A DNA stretch of 64,000 nucleotides from positions 186,001-250,000 of the forward strand of contig NZ_CP141049.1 of the NCBI RefSeq assembly GCF_034627025.1. The letters are read 5' to 3'. The position numbers were made by a program, and so were the translations under genes. Under the pieces are notes generated by a model. The model did no database searches, had not been told where the DNA came from, and saw only the letters and a program-made list of their open reading frames with translations. Shown piece by piece: positions 9,731-18,574 of this stretch (position 1 is its first letter; every line of letters begins with the position of its first letter). This DNA comes from Microvirga lotononidis (GTDB taxonomy: Bacteria > Pseudomonadota > Alphaproteobacteria > Rhizobiales > Beijerinckiaceae).

Positions 9731-10522
9731 ATGTTCCTCACTGGACCAGAAACGGGTTTGATGATGCAGCCCGCACTCCGTATCAATGGCGTGAGCCACA
9801 CCTTTGGCACACGGACCGCGCTCGATCGCGTGAGCCTGACGGTACCTGCCGGCTCGTTCACCGCCCTGCTGGGCTTGAACGGCGCCGGCAAGACGACCCT
9901 TTTCTCGCTCGTGACACGCCTCTACGACAGCACGTCCGGTCAGATCGAGGTTTTCGGCTTCGACGTCCGGCGGGAGGCACCCGCAGCCCTGTCCCGGCTC
10001 GGGATCGTGTTTCAAGCGCGTACCCTCGACCTCGACCTGACCGTCCGACAGAGCTTGCTCTACCACGCCGCGTTGCACGGCATTGGTCGGAGACAAGCAG
10101 GCGTGCGGGCTGCCGAAGTCCTGGAGAAGTTCACGCTTGTCGACCGCATCGACGACAAGGTCCGCAACCTCTCCGGCGGGCAGATGCGTCGGCTTGAGAT
10201 CGCCCGCGCGCTGATCCACAATCCGGCGCTCCTCCTTCTCGACGAGCCGACGGTTGGCCTTGACGTCGAAGCGCGCCAGGATCTCATCGGGGAGGTGCGA
10301 CGCCTCGTGGCCGAAGGACGGGGCATACTCTGGGCGACACATTTGCTGGACGAGATCCAGATGTCCGACCGCCTCGTCGTGCTCCACAAGGGGCGCGTCC
10401 TCTCAGAAGGATCCGTGCAGGAGGTGCTGGCCCAGGCAGGCAGCCCCGATCTGCAAGTGGCCTTCATCAGCCTCGTTAACGCCTCCGGAACGAAAGCTGC
10501 CGGGCAGGAGGCCGCCGAATGA
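9731..10522 (+). CDS. ABC transporter ATPase of the PQQ alcohol dehydrogenase-associated type
   Basis: This roughly 263-residue ATPase has Walker A GLNGAGKTT, Q-loop VFQARTLDLDLT, signature LSGGQMRRLEIARAL, Walker B LLLLDEPTVGLD and switch histidine in WATHLLDE. It resembles the efflux-type ATPases encoded next to PQQ-dependent alcohol dehydrogenases (Ped system in Pseudomonas, Lut system in Methylobacterium). I chose the ATG at 9731 because GAGGGA lies 5 bases upstream; the ATGs at 9761/9764 are alternatives, and the long open frame upstream of 9701 is only antisense to the binding-protein gene. It couples by ATGA overlap to the permease. Confidence 0.9.
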   Translation: MFLTGPETGLMMQPALRINGVSHTFGTRTALDRVSLTVPAGSFTALLGLNGAGKTTLFSLVTRLYDSTSGQIEVFGFDVRREAPAALSRLGIVFQARTLDLDLTVRQSLLYHAALHGIGRRQAGVRAAEVLEKFTLVDRIDDKVRNLSGGQMRRLEIARALIHNPALLLLDEPTVGLDVEARQDLIGEVRRLVAEGRGILWATHLLDEIQMSDRLVVLHKGRVLSEGSVQEVLAQAGSPDLQVAFISLVNASGTKAAGQEAAE

Positions 10523-11361
10523 CTGGCCGGGAAAGGACAAGCGCACTTTCACCGAGCGGCTACGCAACCTGCTTCGCCGGGATTGTGTGGCGGGAGGCCC
10601 TGAGGTTCTTCAGCCAGAGAGGGCGCTTCCTCTCGGCGCTGGTCCGGCCTCTCGTCTGGCTGTTCATTTTCGCGGCCGGACTTCGGTCGGTGCTCGGCGT
10701 CTCGATCATCCCGCCTTACGAGACATACGTGCTGTATGAGGTCTACGTAACGCCCGGCCTCGTCGCGATGATCCAGCTCTTCAACGGGCTGCAATCCTCG
10801 CTTTCGATGGTCTATGACCGCGAGGTCGGCGCCATGCGGATCCTACTGGTCAGCCCCTATCCGCGCTGGTTCCTACTCCTCTCGAAGCTCGCTGCCGGCG
10901 TCTTCACCTCCATTCTGCAAGTCTATGCCTTCCTCTTCGTCGCGTATCTGTGGGAGGTCGAGGCTCCCGTCATGGGATATTTTACGCTCTTGCCGACCCT
11001 GGTGGTGACTGGCCTGATGCTGGGAGCCATGGGGCTCCTTCTCTCCTCCCTTTTCCGGCAGCTCGAGAACTTCGCCAGCGTCATGAACTTCGTGATATTC
11101 CCAATGTTCTTCGCCTCCTCGGCGCTCTACCCGCTTTGGCGCATCCAGGAGTCGAGCCCGCTCCTCTACGAGCTGTGCCGGCTCAACCCATTCACTTATG
11201 CGGTTGAGGCGATCCGCTTCGCGCTTTACGGGCAATTCGACATGACCTCATTGGCGATCGTCACGGGTGTCGCCGTTGCCTTCCTCATCATGTCGCTGTT
11301 TGCGTATAATCCTTCCAAAGGCCTCATAGCCCGGCGCGGGGCGCCGGCCATGGCCGACTAG
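10519..11361 (+). CDS. ABC-2 type permease of the PQQ alcohol dehydrogenase-associated transporter
   Basis: This 280-residue ABC-2 permease has about six membrane segments (including FLSALVRPLVWLFIFAAGL, and VVTGLMLGAMGLLLSSL) and the family loop MVYDREVGAMRILLVSPYPRWFLL. It partners the ATPase with which it overlaps by 4 bases. Permeases of this type sit beside PQQ alcohol dehydrogenase genes and have been linked to growth on alcohols with lanthanides. Direction of transport and substrate cannot be read from the sequence. Confidence 0.9.
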   Translation: MTGRERTSALSPSGYATCFAGIVWREALRFFSQRGRFLSALVRPLVWLFIFAAGLRSVLGVSIIPPYETYVLYEVYVTPGLVAMIQLFNGLQSSLSMVYDREVGAMRILLVSPYPRWFLLLSKLAAGVFTSILQVYAFLFVAYLWEVEAPVMGYFTLLPTLVVTGLMLGAMGLLLSSLFRQLENFASVMNFVIFPMFFASSALYPLWRIQESSPLLYELCRLNPFTYAVEAIRFALYGQFDMTSLAIVTGVAVAFLIMSLFAYNPSKGLIARRGAPAMAD

Positions 11362-11376
11362 GTGCTGGAGGAGCCC

Positions 11377-11976
11377 ATGCCCTTTCGCTGGAGTGGCGGA
11401 GCTGGTCTCGTCATCGTCGGCATGCTATCCGTGGAAACGGCGGTGGCAGCCGAAGCCGACTGGCCGTGTGTGCAGCGTCGTGTCGTGGACCTGAGTGTCG
11501 CCCAGGTGTGGGCCGGTCCGGAGGTCGATCCACAGTCGAGCCATTGGCGTGACGATCAGGACGTCGCTTCCCTGGCCCGGTCCCTTGCGTCACGTCGGAC
11601 GAGACTCGACCAGGCGAGCGCTATGATCGAGCACTTCAGCAGTGCCGCTGGACCGGCGAAGGATGCAAGGCTCACGTTGCTCTTCGCCGGGGTCTTCGAA
11701 CTCATCAACACCGAGAGGAGGCGCATCATCAACGGCATCGAGCGGTATGCCCGCAAGCAGAAGTCGCTGGCCGACCAGATCAGCGAGACAAGCCGCATCC
11801 TCAGTCAGGACAGCAGTCCCCCCACGGAGCGAACGGCCCTCGAGCAGAAGCTCCAATGGGACACGAGGATCTACGATGACCGCAACCAGGCCCTGACCTA
11901 TGTCTGCGACAGCCCAGTCATTCTGGAACAGCGGGTCTATTCCCTTTCGCAGGAAATCTCAAGCCATCTCAACTGA
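11377..11976 (+). CDS. Exported helical protein next to the PQQ-associated ABC transporter
   Basis: This 199-residue protein has a signal peptide (GGAGLVIVGMLSVETAVAAEA). The mature part opens with a conserved-looking DWPCVQRRVVDLSVAQVWAGP and has a long helical, possibly coiled-coil middle around ELINTERRRIINGIERYARKQKSL, with a second cysteine near the C-terminus. It is the third gene of the plus-strand ABC unit, 15 bases after the permease stop, and its ATG at 11377 has GGAGGA 4 bases upstream. A role as periplasmic partner of the transporter is inferred from position; the protein has no recognised catalytic motif. Confidence 0.8.
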   Translation: MPFRWSGGAGLVIVGMLSVETAVAAEADWPCVQRRVVDLSVAQVWAGPEVDPQSSHWRDDQDVASLARSLASRRTRLDQASAMIEHFSSAAGPAKDARLTLLFAGVFELINTERRRIINGIERYARKQKSLADQISETSRILSQDSSPPTERTALEQKLQWDTRIYDDRNQALTYVCDSPVILEQRVYSLSQEISSHLN

Positions 11977-11986
11977 CCATGGGCGT

Positions 11987-12036
11987 GAGCATCGGACCCG
12001 AAAGTGGACCCGCTTTTAGGATCGATTCCGATGCTC
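11987..12036. repeat. Intergenic palindromic repeat of the Hyphomicrobiales type
   Basis: The arms GAGCATCGGA (11987-11996) and TCCGATGCTC (12027-12036) form a perfect 10-bp inverted repeat, with GAAAGTGGACCCGCTTTT between them. Similar short palindromes are scattered through many Methylobacterium and Bradyrhizobium genomes. Here it lies between two convergent genes and may act as a bidirectional terminator. Confidence 0.65.
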
Positions 12037-12117
12037 CCCGCTTGGACGAGCCCACCGTTCGATGCGGAAAACCGAACCGACTTTTCGCTGACGCGGCCCT
12101 CCGGCCCGCACGATGCG

Positions 12118-12972
12118 CTAGGGACTGGCGATAGGTTTGTCCTGCTCATCGAGCAAAGGCACTCCGTATTGCAGGAGAATGGACTGGATCTCCGCCCGAT
12201 GGGCGTCGAGAAAATCGTTGAGGCGATGCTTCCATTCGGTCTCACCGTGCCGCAGGCCGAGCGTGATTCTGTATGTCATCGGAACTGACTTGGCCTCGTT
12301 CAGGAGAGGGGCGACTGCGAGGGGCATGCCGGACTTCCTGACATAGTACCCCGCGATCGGCCCCCATAGGATTCCTGCGTCGATCTCGCCTGCCTTGATG
12401 TCACGGAGCATTTCCTCGGCCGGTGACTCGTAGCGACGGTCTACCATCAGGGCGTAGGGGCGCGCATGCGCCATCAGCCCGTTCGTCGCCATGATCGTGG
12501 CCGGAGGAGCTCCCGCGACGATGCCGAGGCGCTTGTCCTTGAGGCGGTCATCGTTCAGCGACGCGACGCCGTCCAAGCTTCCGCCCTTCGGATAGATCAA
12601 TGACCAGGCGGACTTGTAGTACGGATTGGTGTTCTGGATGACCTCGCCCGCAGCCACGTAGCCCATCACGAGATCGCAGCGCTTGGCGCCCAGGGTGTTA
12701 CGCACGAAGCCCGTCACCTGCGGAAACCATGTGTATTCGAGCGGAAGCCTGAGGTCGGCGGCGAGAAGCTCGGCAATCTTGTTTTCGAACCCCTCGCCGG
12801 CCTCGTTCGAGAAGGGCATGTTGGCCGGATCCGCGCAAACGCGCAAAGCCGTCCTCGACACGAGATCCGCCGGCTGTGCGGCAGCCGGGCTCAACGTTGT
12901 GAGGAAAGCAGCCAGCGAGATGCCGGCTGCCGCGATCAGATCAGCCGCCGCGTCCGAGACATGAATCTTCAT
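12118..12972 (-). CDS. xoxJ: XoxJ-type periplasmic binding protein of the methanol dehydrogenase system
   Basis: This 284-residue exported protein belongs to the MxaJ/XoxJ group of periplasmic binding-like proteins, thought to help mature or activate methanol dehydrogenase. The signal runs to SPAAAQ; the mature domain starts TALRVCADPANMPFSNEAGEGFENKIAELLA, typical of the group, and ends with LDAHRAEIQSILLQYGVPLL. The start at 12972 overlaps the end of xoxG by 32 bases, and no good later start exists. The order xoxF-xoxG-xoxJ is standard. Confidence 0.92.
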   Translation of the reverse strand: MKIHVSDAAADLIAAAGISLAAFLTTLSPAAAQPADLVSRTALRVCADPANMPFSNEAGEGFENKIAELLAADLRLPLEYTWFPQVTGFVRNTLGAKRCDLVMGYVAAGEVIQNTNPYYKSAWSLIYPKGGSLDGVASLNDDRLKDKRLGIVAGAPPATIMATNGLMAHARPYALMVDRRYESPAEEMLRDIKAGEIDAGILWGPIAGYYVRKSGMPLAVAPLLNEAKSVPMTYRITLGLRHGETEWKHRLNDFLDAHRAEIQSILLQYGVPLLDEQDKPIASP

Positions 12973-13468
12973 TTTGGGTCGCCTGTTTGGGTTTGTCTTC
13001 CCGCTTCGCCGGGCGTCCACGAGGGACGGCATCGTCCGCCCGCGCTTTCAGGTAGATGTAGAGGTCGTCGATGTAGCACATGACATTCACGTTCTGGGCG
13101 AATGACGGCATGACTTGGTTCTCTGCGACGCCGACCTTCTGGCGTCCATTGACCACTACGTCCATGAACTGCTCGTAGGTCATGGTCTTGAGCGAGTGCG
13201 CCAGTGCCGGCGCATAGCTGCTTCCTTGCCCATCCGGGCCATGGCAGGTGTGGCAATCGGCATGATAGCGCCGGTAGCCGCTGTAGGTATACCAGTCCAC
13301 GGTGCCGTCCGACCCCACATTATAGGTCGGCGTGCCTTCGGCGGTCATGTACTTGCCATCCTCACCCTTCTTTGCCGTCTCCTCGGAGTGAAGAGTGAGT
13401 GGTGAGAACATGGTCATCGTCGTCACGGCAAAAGCTGCAACCCTGCCCCACCTACAGTTCTTTGCCAT
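12941..13468 (-). CDS. xoxG: XoxG c-type cytochrome, electron acceptor of XoxF
   Basis: This 175-residue periplasmic cytochrome c carries electrons from XoxF towards the respiratory chain. It has an N-terminal signal segment, one haem motif CHTCHGPDG near residues 72-76, and a likely axial methionine in QVMPSFAQN. A charged C-terminal tail (about 25 residues, rich in Arg, Lys and Asp) overlaps the beginning of xoxJ in another frame. It lies 114 bases after xoxF, with a strong hairpin in the gap. Confidence 0.94.
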   Translation of the reverse strand: MAKNCRWGRVAAFAVTTMTMFSPLTLHSEETAKKGEDGKYMTAEGTPTYNVGSDGTVDWYTYSGYRRYHADCHTCHGPDGQGSSYAPALAHSLKTMTYEQFMDVVVNGRQKVGVAENQVMPSFAQNVNVMCYIDDLYIYLKARADDAVPRGRPAKREDKPKQATQNEDSCLGRGG

Positions 13469-13520
13469 CTTTCAATCCCTCTCACGTCAGCCTTCGGGTT
13501 CGTCCAGCGGCGTTTTGAGC

Positions 13521-13566
13521 TGAGAACGCCTAGCATCGACCCGCGATGCTAGGCGCCTCATTCTCA
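13521..13566 (-). terminator. Hairpin between xoxF and xoxG
   Basis: A perfect 12-bp stem (CGCCTAGCATCG at 13527-13538 with 13544-13555, loop 5) can be lengthened by TGAGAA (13521-13526) pairing with TTCTCA (13561-13566) across a small bulge. It lies 17 bases beyond the xoxF stop. It could end most xoxF transcripts or protect their 3' end, giving less xoxG/xoxJ than xoxF. Confidence 0.7.
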
Positions 13567-13582
13567 GCCGAGCTCTCTGGCT

Positions 13583-15457
13583 TCATTGCGCCGGCAATGC
13601 GAACACCGTGAGCGTGCCGCCGAGCGTGGTGTAGTTGGAAAGCGCCGCATAGCCACCGACCGCGCCGAGGCCGGCCGTTTCGATGGCCCGGTTGCCCTTC
13701 TCCTCGCGGCCGGGATTGACGGCGGTCTGCCAAGCTCCGGCCCCCTGCTCGCCCATCAGGCCAGCGGCGAGACCGATGCCGGCCCATCCACCGACGCCGG
13801 AGAGGACGGCAACATACTGCCTTCCGTTGTGCTCATAGGTCGTCACGTTGCCGATGATGCCGGACGGGGTCTTGAACTTGTAGAGTTCCTTGCCCGTCTG
13901 GGCATCGACGGCCTTCAGGTAGCCTTCGAGCGTACCGTAGAAGACCACATCCCCTGATGTCGCCAGGGCACCTGACCAGACCGAGAACGGCTCCTTGTTC
14001 GACCAAGCGATCTTTCCCGTCCTGGCATCCCACGCGATGAAGTTCCCCATGTTAGTCTCGCCCTGAGGCGGGAACATGGACAGGATCGCGCCAACATAGG
14101 GCTGACCTGCCGTGTAGTTCACCCGGAACGGCTCGTAGTCCATGCAGACGTGATTGGTTGGGACGTAGAAAAGACCCGTCCGCGGCGAGAACGCCGCCGG
14201 CTGCTGGTCCTTCGAGCCGAGCGCGGCAGGACAGACGTGCTTCGTATTGACGTCCTCTCCCTGCTGTTGGGTCGAGTACTGTGACACCACCAGCGGGCGC
14301 CCATAGTTCGGACTGTTCTTGTCCATCTCGACCTTGGAGACCCAGTTGACGGCCGGATCGTACTTCTCCGCGACAAGGAGCTCCCCATTGGTGCGGTCCA
14401 GGGTGTAGGCGAGCCCGTTCCGGTCGAAGTGAACCAGGAGCTTGCGCGGACGTCCGCCGACCTCCTGGTCGACCAGGATCATCTCGTTCACGCCGTCGTA
14501 GTCCCACTCGTCATGGGGCGTCATCTGGTAGAACCAGCGGGCCATGCCGGTATCCGCATCGCGGGCCATGATGGTCATCGACCACTTGTTGTCGCCTGGG
14601 CGCTGCTTCGGATTCCAGGTGGAGGGGTTGGCGGTCCCGTAGTACACGAGGTTCGTCTCGGGATCATAGGAGTACCATCCCCAGGTCGTCGATCCGCCGA
14701 CCTTCCACTGCTCTCCCTGCCAGGTCTTGAGGCTGGAATCCTTGCCGATCGGCTTCCCAAGATGGGTCGTCTTGTCCGGATCGACCAGCATCTCGTTGTC
14801 TGGTCCGGTGGAATAGGCGCGCCAGACCTGCTTGCCTGTCTTCATGTCATAGGCCGTCACGTGACCGCGCACACCAAATTCACCACCCGAGATGCCGACA
14901 AGCACCTTGTCCTTCACGGGCATGACGGTCGCCGTGTTGGTTTCCCCCTTCTTTGGGTCGCCGTTCTTGACGGACCAGGCCACCTCACCGGTCTTCGCAT
15001 CCAGCGCGACAAGTGTCGTGTCTGCCTGATGCAGGAAGATCTTTCCGTCCGCGTAGGCGAGGCCGCGATAGACCGTATCGCAGCACATGACCGGAATAAC
15101 GGTGGGATCCTGCTTCGGCTCGTACTTCCAGAGGATCTTGCCGTCATTGTTCAGGTCGAGAGCAAAGACGTTGTTCGGGAACGGGGTGTGGACATACATC
15201 ACGTCCCCGATCACGAGCGGCCCGCCCTCATGCCCACGGAGGACCCCGGTCGAGAAGGTCCAGACAGGCTGGAGCTTACTGGCATTATCCTTCGTGATCT
15301 GATTGAGCTTGGAAAAGCGGGTGTTCGCGTAGTCACCCGTTTGGATGGCCCACTGCTTCGAATCCTGGGTCATCTTGATCAGGTCTTCGTTGGCGATTGC
15401 CGGCGCAAAGGCCGACGCCGTGCCGAGCAGCACGGTCGCAAGCACAACTCGTCGCAT
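13583..15457 (-). CDS. xoxF: Lanthanide-dependent methanol dehydrogenase XoxF
   Basis: This 624-residue periplasmic PQQ quinoprotein oxidises methanol to formaldehyde (some homologues go on to formate). It has a signal ending SAFAPAIA, the adjacent-cysteine disulfide in [11 protein letters not shown], and repeated beta-propeller W motifs such as [14 protein letters not shown]. The active site reads [11 protein letters not shown]; the second Asp of DYD is the extra carboxylate that marks the lanthanide-binding Xox type, where calcium MxaF has Ala. I chose the ATG at 15457 because GGGAGGAAA sits just upstream; the open frame extends 16 codons further. No MxaI-like small subunit is near. Confidence 0.97.
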   Translation of the reverse strand: MRRVVLATVLLGTASAFAPAIANEDLIKMTQDSKQWAIQTGDYANTRFSKLNQITKDNASKLQPVWTFSTGVLRGHEGGPLVIGDVMYVHTPFPNNVFALDLNNDGKILWKYEPKQDPTVIPVMCCDTVYRGLAYADGKIFLHQADTTLVALDAKTGEVAWSVKNGDPKKGETNTATVMPVKDKVLVGISGGEFGVRGHVTAYDMKTGKQVWRAYSTGPDNEMLVDPDKTTHLGKPIGKDSSLKTWQGEQWKVGGSTTWGWYSYDPETNLVYYGTANPSTWNPKQRPGDNKWSMTIMARDADTGMARWFYQMTPHDEWDYDGVNEMILVDQEVGGRPRKLLVHFDRNGLAYTLDRTNGELLVAEKYDPAVNWVSKVEMDKNSPNYGRPLVVSQYSTQQQGEDVNTKHVCPAALGSKDQQPAAFSPRTGLFYVPTNHVCMDYEPFRVNYTAGQPYVGAILSMFPPQGETNMGNFIAWDARTGKIAWSNKEPFSVWSGALATSGDVVFYGTLEGYLKAVDAQTGKELYKFKTPSGIIGNVTTYEHNGRQYVAVLSGVGGWAGIGLAAGLMGEQGAGAWQTAVNPGREEKGNRAIETAGLGAVGGYAALSNYTTLGGTLTVFALPAQ

Positions 15458-15658
15458 TTGTTTCCTCCCAATGCACGCATTATGCCAAGACGCGGCCGAC
15501 ATCATGCCGACCGCTCACGCGGCGCACTCATGGGATCATTCGGCTTCGGTGACGCGTAGCTGCCACATACGGCGTCGGACCAGGTTTAGCGTGAGCTTCG
15601 CCTGGCTGGCGTCGGACGGCGCAGCGAACGCCAGCCCGGTTTGACCGAAGATTAACCT

Positions 15659-15724
15659 AATGTAGAATAATTCTCAGGGTTAAGCAATTTCCTGCTTTCG
15701 GTCATCATATCGCTTGCATGCAAG
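15659..15724 (-). promoter_or_regulatory. Candidate xoxF promoter and upstream palindrome
   Basis: On the minus strand a -35-like TTGCTT (15682-15687) is separated by exactly 17 bases from a -10-like TACATT (15659-15664), about 200 bases upstream of the xoxF start. A perfect 12-bp palindrome CTTGCATGCAAG (15713-15724) lies 25 bases further upstream, where an activator could bind. Apart from these elements I see nothing else in the 314-base gap 15458-15771. Confidence 0.5.
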
Positions 15725-15771
15725 TTATATGCGCGACTTCAATTTGGAGAATTGCTCTTATTCGGCCTGGA

Positions 15772-16251
15772 TCACTTCGGCGCGAAGAGCCTGTCGGCCT
15801 CCTGCACCGCACTCATGCAATCGGTCTCCTTACCGTCACGGTCAAAGGTGCGGGCCCGGTCGAGTGCTGCCATCGCCTGGCGCACGTTATCCGATCCAGA
15901 AGCATTTCCTGCGCCCTGCGCCACCTGCGCACTCGTCGGTTGGCCCTGCGTCTGGGCGCGGGTATCCGCGGGGGACGTCGCGCGGCCCTGTGTGACGGCA
16001 TTCATCGCGGGCGTTGCCTCGGTTTTGGGGAGCTCCCCCGCCTTCGGCACCTGGATGGTGCCGGTTGAATTCACCGCCCCTCCCTGCGTCGCCTGGGAGC
16101 CGCTTGGATTGATCGGACCGGAGCCAGCATCTCGGCTGGCCATCTGCTTTGAGACGCTGTCTATGCGTTCGGCACAGGGCCCAGCCCATGCAGCTCCGAC
16201 GCTGGCTCCTAAGGCAATTACACCAACAACAATGAAAGTGTTCGCCATCAT
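15772..16251 (-). CDS. Small exported protein of the xoxF cluster, low complexity
   Basis: This 159-residue protein starts with a signal (MMANTFIVVGVIALGASVGAAWA) followed by GPCAERIDSVSKQMASRDAGSGP and a long Gln/Ala/Thr/Gly-rich stretch. It ends with a predicted helix (DNVRQAMAALDRARTFDRDGKETDCMSAVQEADRLF). Two cysteines, one near each end of the mature protein, could pair. The ATG at 16251 has GGAGG 7 bases upstream. It lies directly upstream of the xoxF promoter region. Function is unknown; the conserved ends look like an envelope structural or binding protein. Confidence 0.78.
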   Translation of the reverse strand: MMANTFIVVGVIALGASVGAAWAGPCAERIDSVSKQMASRDAGSGPINPSGSQATQGGAVNSTGTIQVPKAGELPKTEATPAMNAVTQGRATSPADTRAQTQGQPTSAQVAQGAGNASGSDNVRQAMAALDRARTFDRDGKETDCMSAVQEADRLFAPK

Positions 16252-16335
16252 GTGCGCTCCTCCCTCAAAGGAATTGCACGACATGACAATGGACCTCTTG
16301 CCGAGGCGGTTCCATCAGCAAAGGGGGTATCCCTT

Positions 16336-17325
16336 TCACTTCGGTCCTACCGCTACGCCCCAAGGATAGCCGCCAACCTTGACGCTCTTCAGCACCTTCG
16401 CGGCGTCCACGTCGATGATCGAGATGTCGCTGGAGATCCCGTTCGTCGAGATCAGGAGCCGCTCATCTGGAGTCATCGCGAGCTGCCAGACACGCTGACC
16501 GACAAGCAGGTACTTCTCGACCTCCATGGTCTCCGCATTGATCACCGCTACCCTGTTGGCGGGCCCCAACGCGACGAACGCCCGCCTGCCATCTCTGGTC
16601 AGCCGAACGCCGACCGGTTGGATTGCCTCCTTCGAAATACCCGGGATCGAGAAGCCGATCTTCTTGATGACCTTGCGGCTAGCGGGATCGATCACGCTCA
16701 CTGTCCCGCCGACTTCCGATGATACCCAAAGTCTGTTGCCGTCAGCGGAAAATTCGGCGACCCGCGGCCGGGCATCGACCAACACGTTGCCGACGATCTT
16801 GTGGCTCGCCGTATCGATGAAGTGAGCCATATTCGTGGTCTCGGACGTGTTCACGAGGACCGCCCCGTCCGGACTGATCCCCATCCCCTCCGGCTCCACG
16901 CCGACGGGGATCTCGGCAAGCACCTGGTTGGACGCCACGTCAACCACCGTGACCATGTTGTCGTCCTCGTTGGCGATGTAGAGCGGGTTACCCTTCGGGT
17001 GCAGGATGAAGAGCTCGGGGTCCGGGCCGGATCTGAGATTACGCACCACCTTCCCGGTCGCCGTGTCCACCACGTCGATGCGGTTGTCGTCGCTCGCGCA
17101 GACGTAGAGCCATTTGCCGTCGGGGCTCAGGGTGACGCCTCGCGGACGGCGTCCGACCTTCCAGGTCGCGACCACAGCCAGCTTGTCCGAGTCGATCACC
17201 GAAACGGTGTTGTCCTTCTCGTTCGAGACATAGATCGTATAGGCGCTCGCGTCGGCCGCGACACCCAGCCAGACAACCCCCATGACTGCAAGCACTGTCC
17301 TTTGGCCGACGAAATCCCACGACAT
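16336..17325 (-). CDS. YVTN beta-propeller protein of PQQ-dependent alcohol catabolism
   Basis: This 329-residue periplasmic protein has a signal peptide (VLAVMGVVWLGVAADASA) and about seven YVTN-type blades, for example YVSNEKDNTVSVIDSDKLAVVA, WLYVCASDDNRIDVVDTATGK and LYIANEDDNMVTVVDVA. It matches the PQQ-dependent catabolism-associated propeller family. Members lie beside PQQ alcohol dehydrogenases together with the ABC transporter found here at 9.7-11.4 kb. It follows the binder gene by 19 bases, so the two are probably one operon. A role in metal or cofactor handling is inferred. Confidence 0.92.
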   Translation of the reverse strand: MSWDFVGQRTVLAVMGVVWLGVAADASAYTIYVSNEKDNTVSVIDSDKLAVVATWKVGRRPRGVTLSPDGKWLYVCASDDNRIDVVDTATGKVVRNLRSGPDPELFILHPKGNPLYIANEDDNMVTVVDVASNQVLAEIPVGVEPEGMGISPDGAVLVNTSETTNMAHFIDTASHKIVGNVLVDARPRVAEFSADGNRLWVSSEVGGTVSVIDPASRKVIKKIGFSIPGISKEAIQPVGVRLTRDGRRAFVALGPANRVAVINAETMEVEKYLLVGQRVWQLAMTPDERLLISTNGISSDISIIDVDAAKVLKSVKVGGYPWGVAVGPK

Positions 17326-17344
17326 GGCAATCCTCCCGGTTATG

Positions 17345-18574
17345 TCATTGAAGCTTGCAGGCGGTCTCTGGCTGATCGAAGCCCAGGGTGTCGAGCGGCG
17401 TACGCTGGTGAAGGAAGCCCTGCTCGGGAGCCACCGACACGAGGAAGCGCGGCTGCACGAGGAGAAGAGGCTGGCGGAGTTGCTGGTCCCAAGGCCTGAA
17501 GCTCAGCGAGACACCCTTGTAGGCCGGGAGGCTGAAATCGGCTCCGCGGATGAACCCCCTCACGACGGTGGGATCGGTCGCCTTCGTCTGGGTCACGGCC
17601 TCGCCAACCGTCCTGACGGCCATCCAGACCTGGTAGTCGAGCGGCCGCATCAGGCGATCGGACGCGCGCCGGAAGCGGGTCTGAGCCTGCGCCGCCCCCC
17701 AGACCTCGAATGTCGGATGCCATGTGGTGGCGGTCAGTCCCTGGGTGCCCATGACGAGCTTCGGATCCCACGTCCGAAAGGCGAGATAGTCGCCGAAGTC
17801 CCCAGCCTCGTCGGCGACGATGGCGACGTCGTAATCGAGGTTCTGTGTGAAGGTCAGGGCCCCTGCCGTGGTCGGACTGTCGGCCTTCGCACGGGCCAGC
17901 GGACCGAACTCCCATGGCTTCTCCGCCGCGATCGCCAGCCCGAACTTGCGGGCGGATCGTTTCATGGCTTCGGCGTACATCTTGTCCCCGGGCTGGGGCC
18001 CGACGATCAGGAACAGCCGACGCCACCGTTTGAAGGCGAGGAACTGGCTAAGGGCGTCCGTCAACATGGCCCGGCTTGGTACCACGTGGAACACATTGGA
18101 TCGGCAATCGGCACCCCGCAGCCGGTCGTCGGTGGCGCTGACATTGAACAGTACCACGTTCTCGCCCTTGAGCGCGTCGGCAATCGCCAGGAGTTCGTCG
18201 GCCGGGAGATTGAGCACCAGGTATCCCACGCCACGCGTCACGAGCACCCGCGCTGCGGCAACCGGGTCCTGTCCCTCCTCGAGCGTCTCCTCATCGAGAA
18301 CGTAACGATGGCCCGTGAACTGCCCGGTCGTGTTGTTGTCGCGAACCGCCAGGCGTCCTCCTGCGAGACCCTCATCCTCGGGCGCAGGATCGAATTCGTA
18401 CAAAGGAGGCGGAGGCAGCTGACGGGTGATCAGCCCGATATGGATATCGGTGGGATCCGGCGTCTGCGCCCACGCGGGGAGGATGGGTGAGGTGATGGCG
18501 ACGAAGACGCTAAGGATCCACGGGAAGAATGGCCAATGGACCCACAAGCTTTGACTTGAGCGAAGCAGTACCAT
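17345..18574 (-). CDS. Periplasmic binding protein of the PQQ alcohol dehydrogenase ABC system
   Basis: This 409-residue protein has a hydrophobic N-terminal signal (WILSVFVAITSPILPAWA) and a type I periplasmic-binding fold related to branched-chain amino acid binders: IHIGLITRQLPPPPLYEFDPAPEDEGLAGG opens it, and VLFNVSATDDRLRGADC and RLFLIVGPQPGDKMYAEAMKRSA follow. This composition matches the binding subunit annotated for the PQQ-dependent alcohol dehydrogenase ABC system. It is the first gene of the run binder-propeller-small protein-xoxF. The matching ATPase and permease are on the other strand at 9.7-11.4 kb. Confidence 0.9.
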   Translation of the reverse strand: MVLLRSSQSLWVHWPFFPWILSVFVAITSPILPAWAQTPDPTDIHIGLITRQLPPPPLYEFDPAPEDEGLAGGRLAVRDNNTTGQFTGHRYVLDEETLEEGQDPVAAARVLVTRGVGYLVLNLPADELLAIADALKGENVVLFNVSATDDRLRGADCRSNVFHVVPSRAMLTDALSQFLAFKRWRRLFLIVGPQPGDKMYAEAMKRSARKFGLAIAAEKPWEFGPLARAKADSPTTAGALTFTQNLDYDVAIVADEAGDFGDYLAFRTWDPKLVMGTQGLTATTWHPTFEVWGAAQAQTRFRRASDRLMRPLDYQVWMAVRTVGEAVTQTKATDPTVVRGFIRGADFSLPAYKGVSLSFRPWDQQLRQPLLLVQPRFLVSVAPEQGFLHQRTPLDTLGFDQPETACKLQ

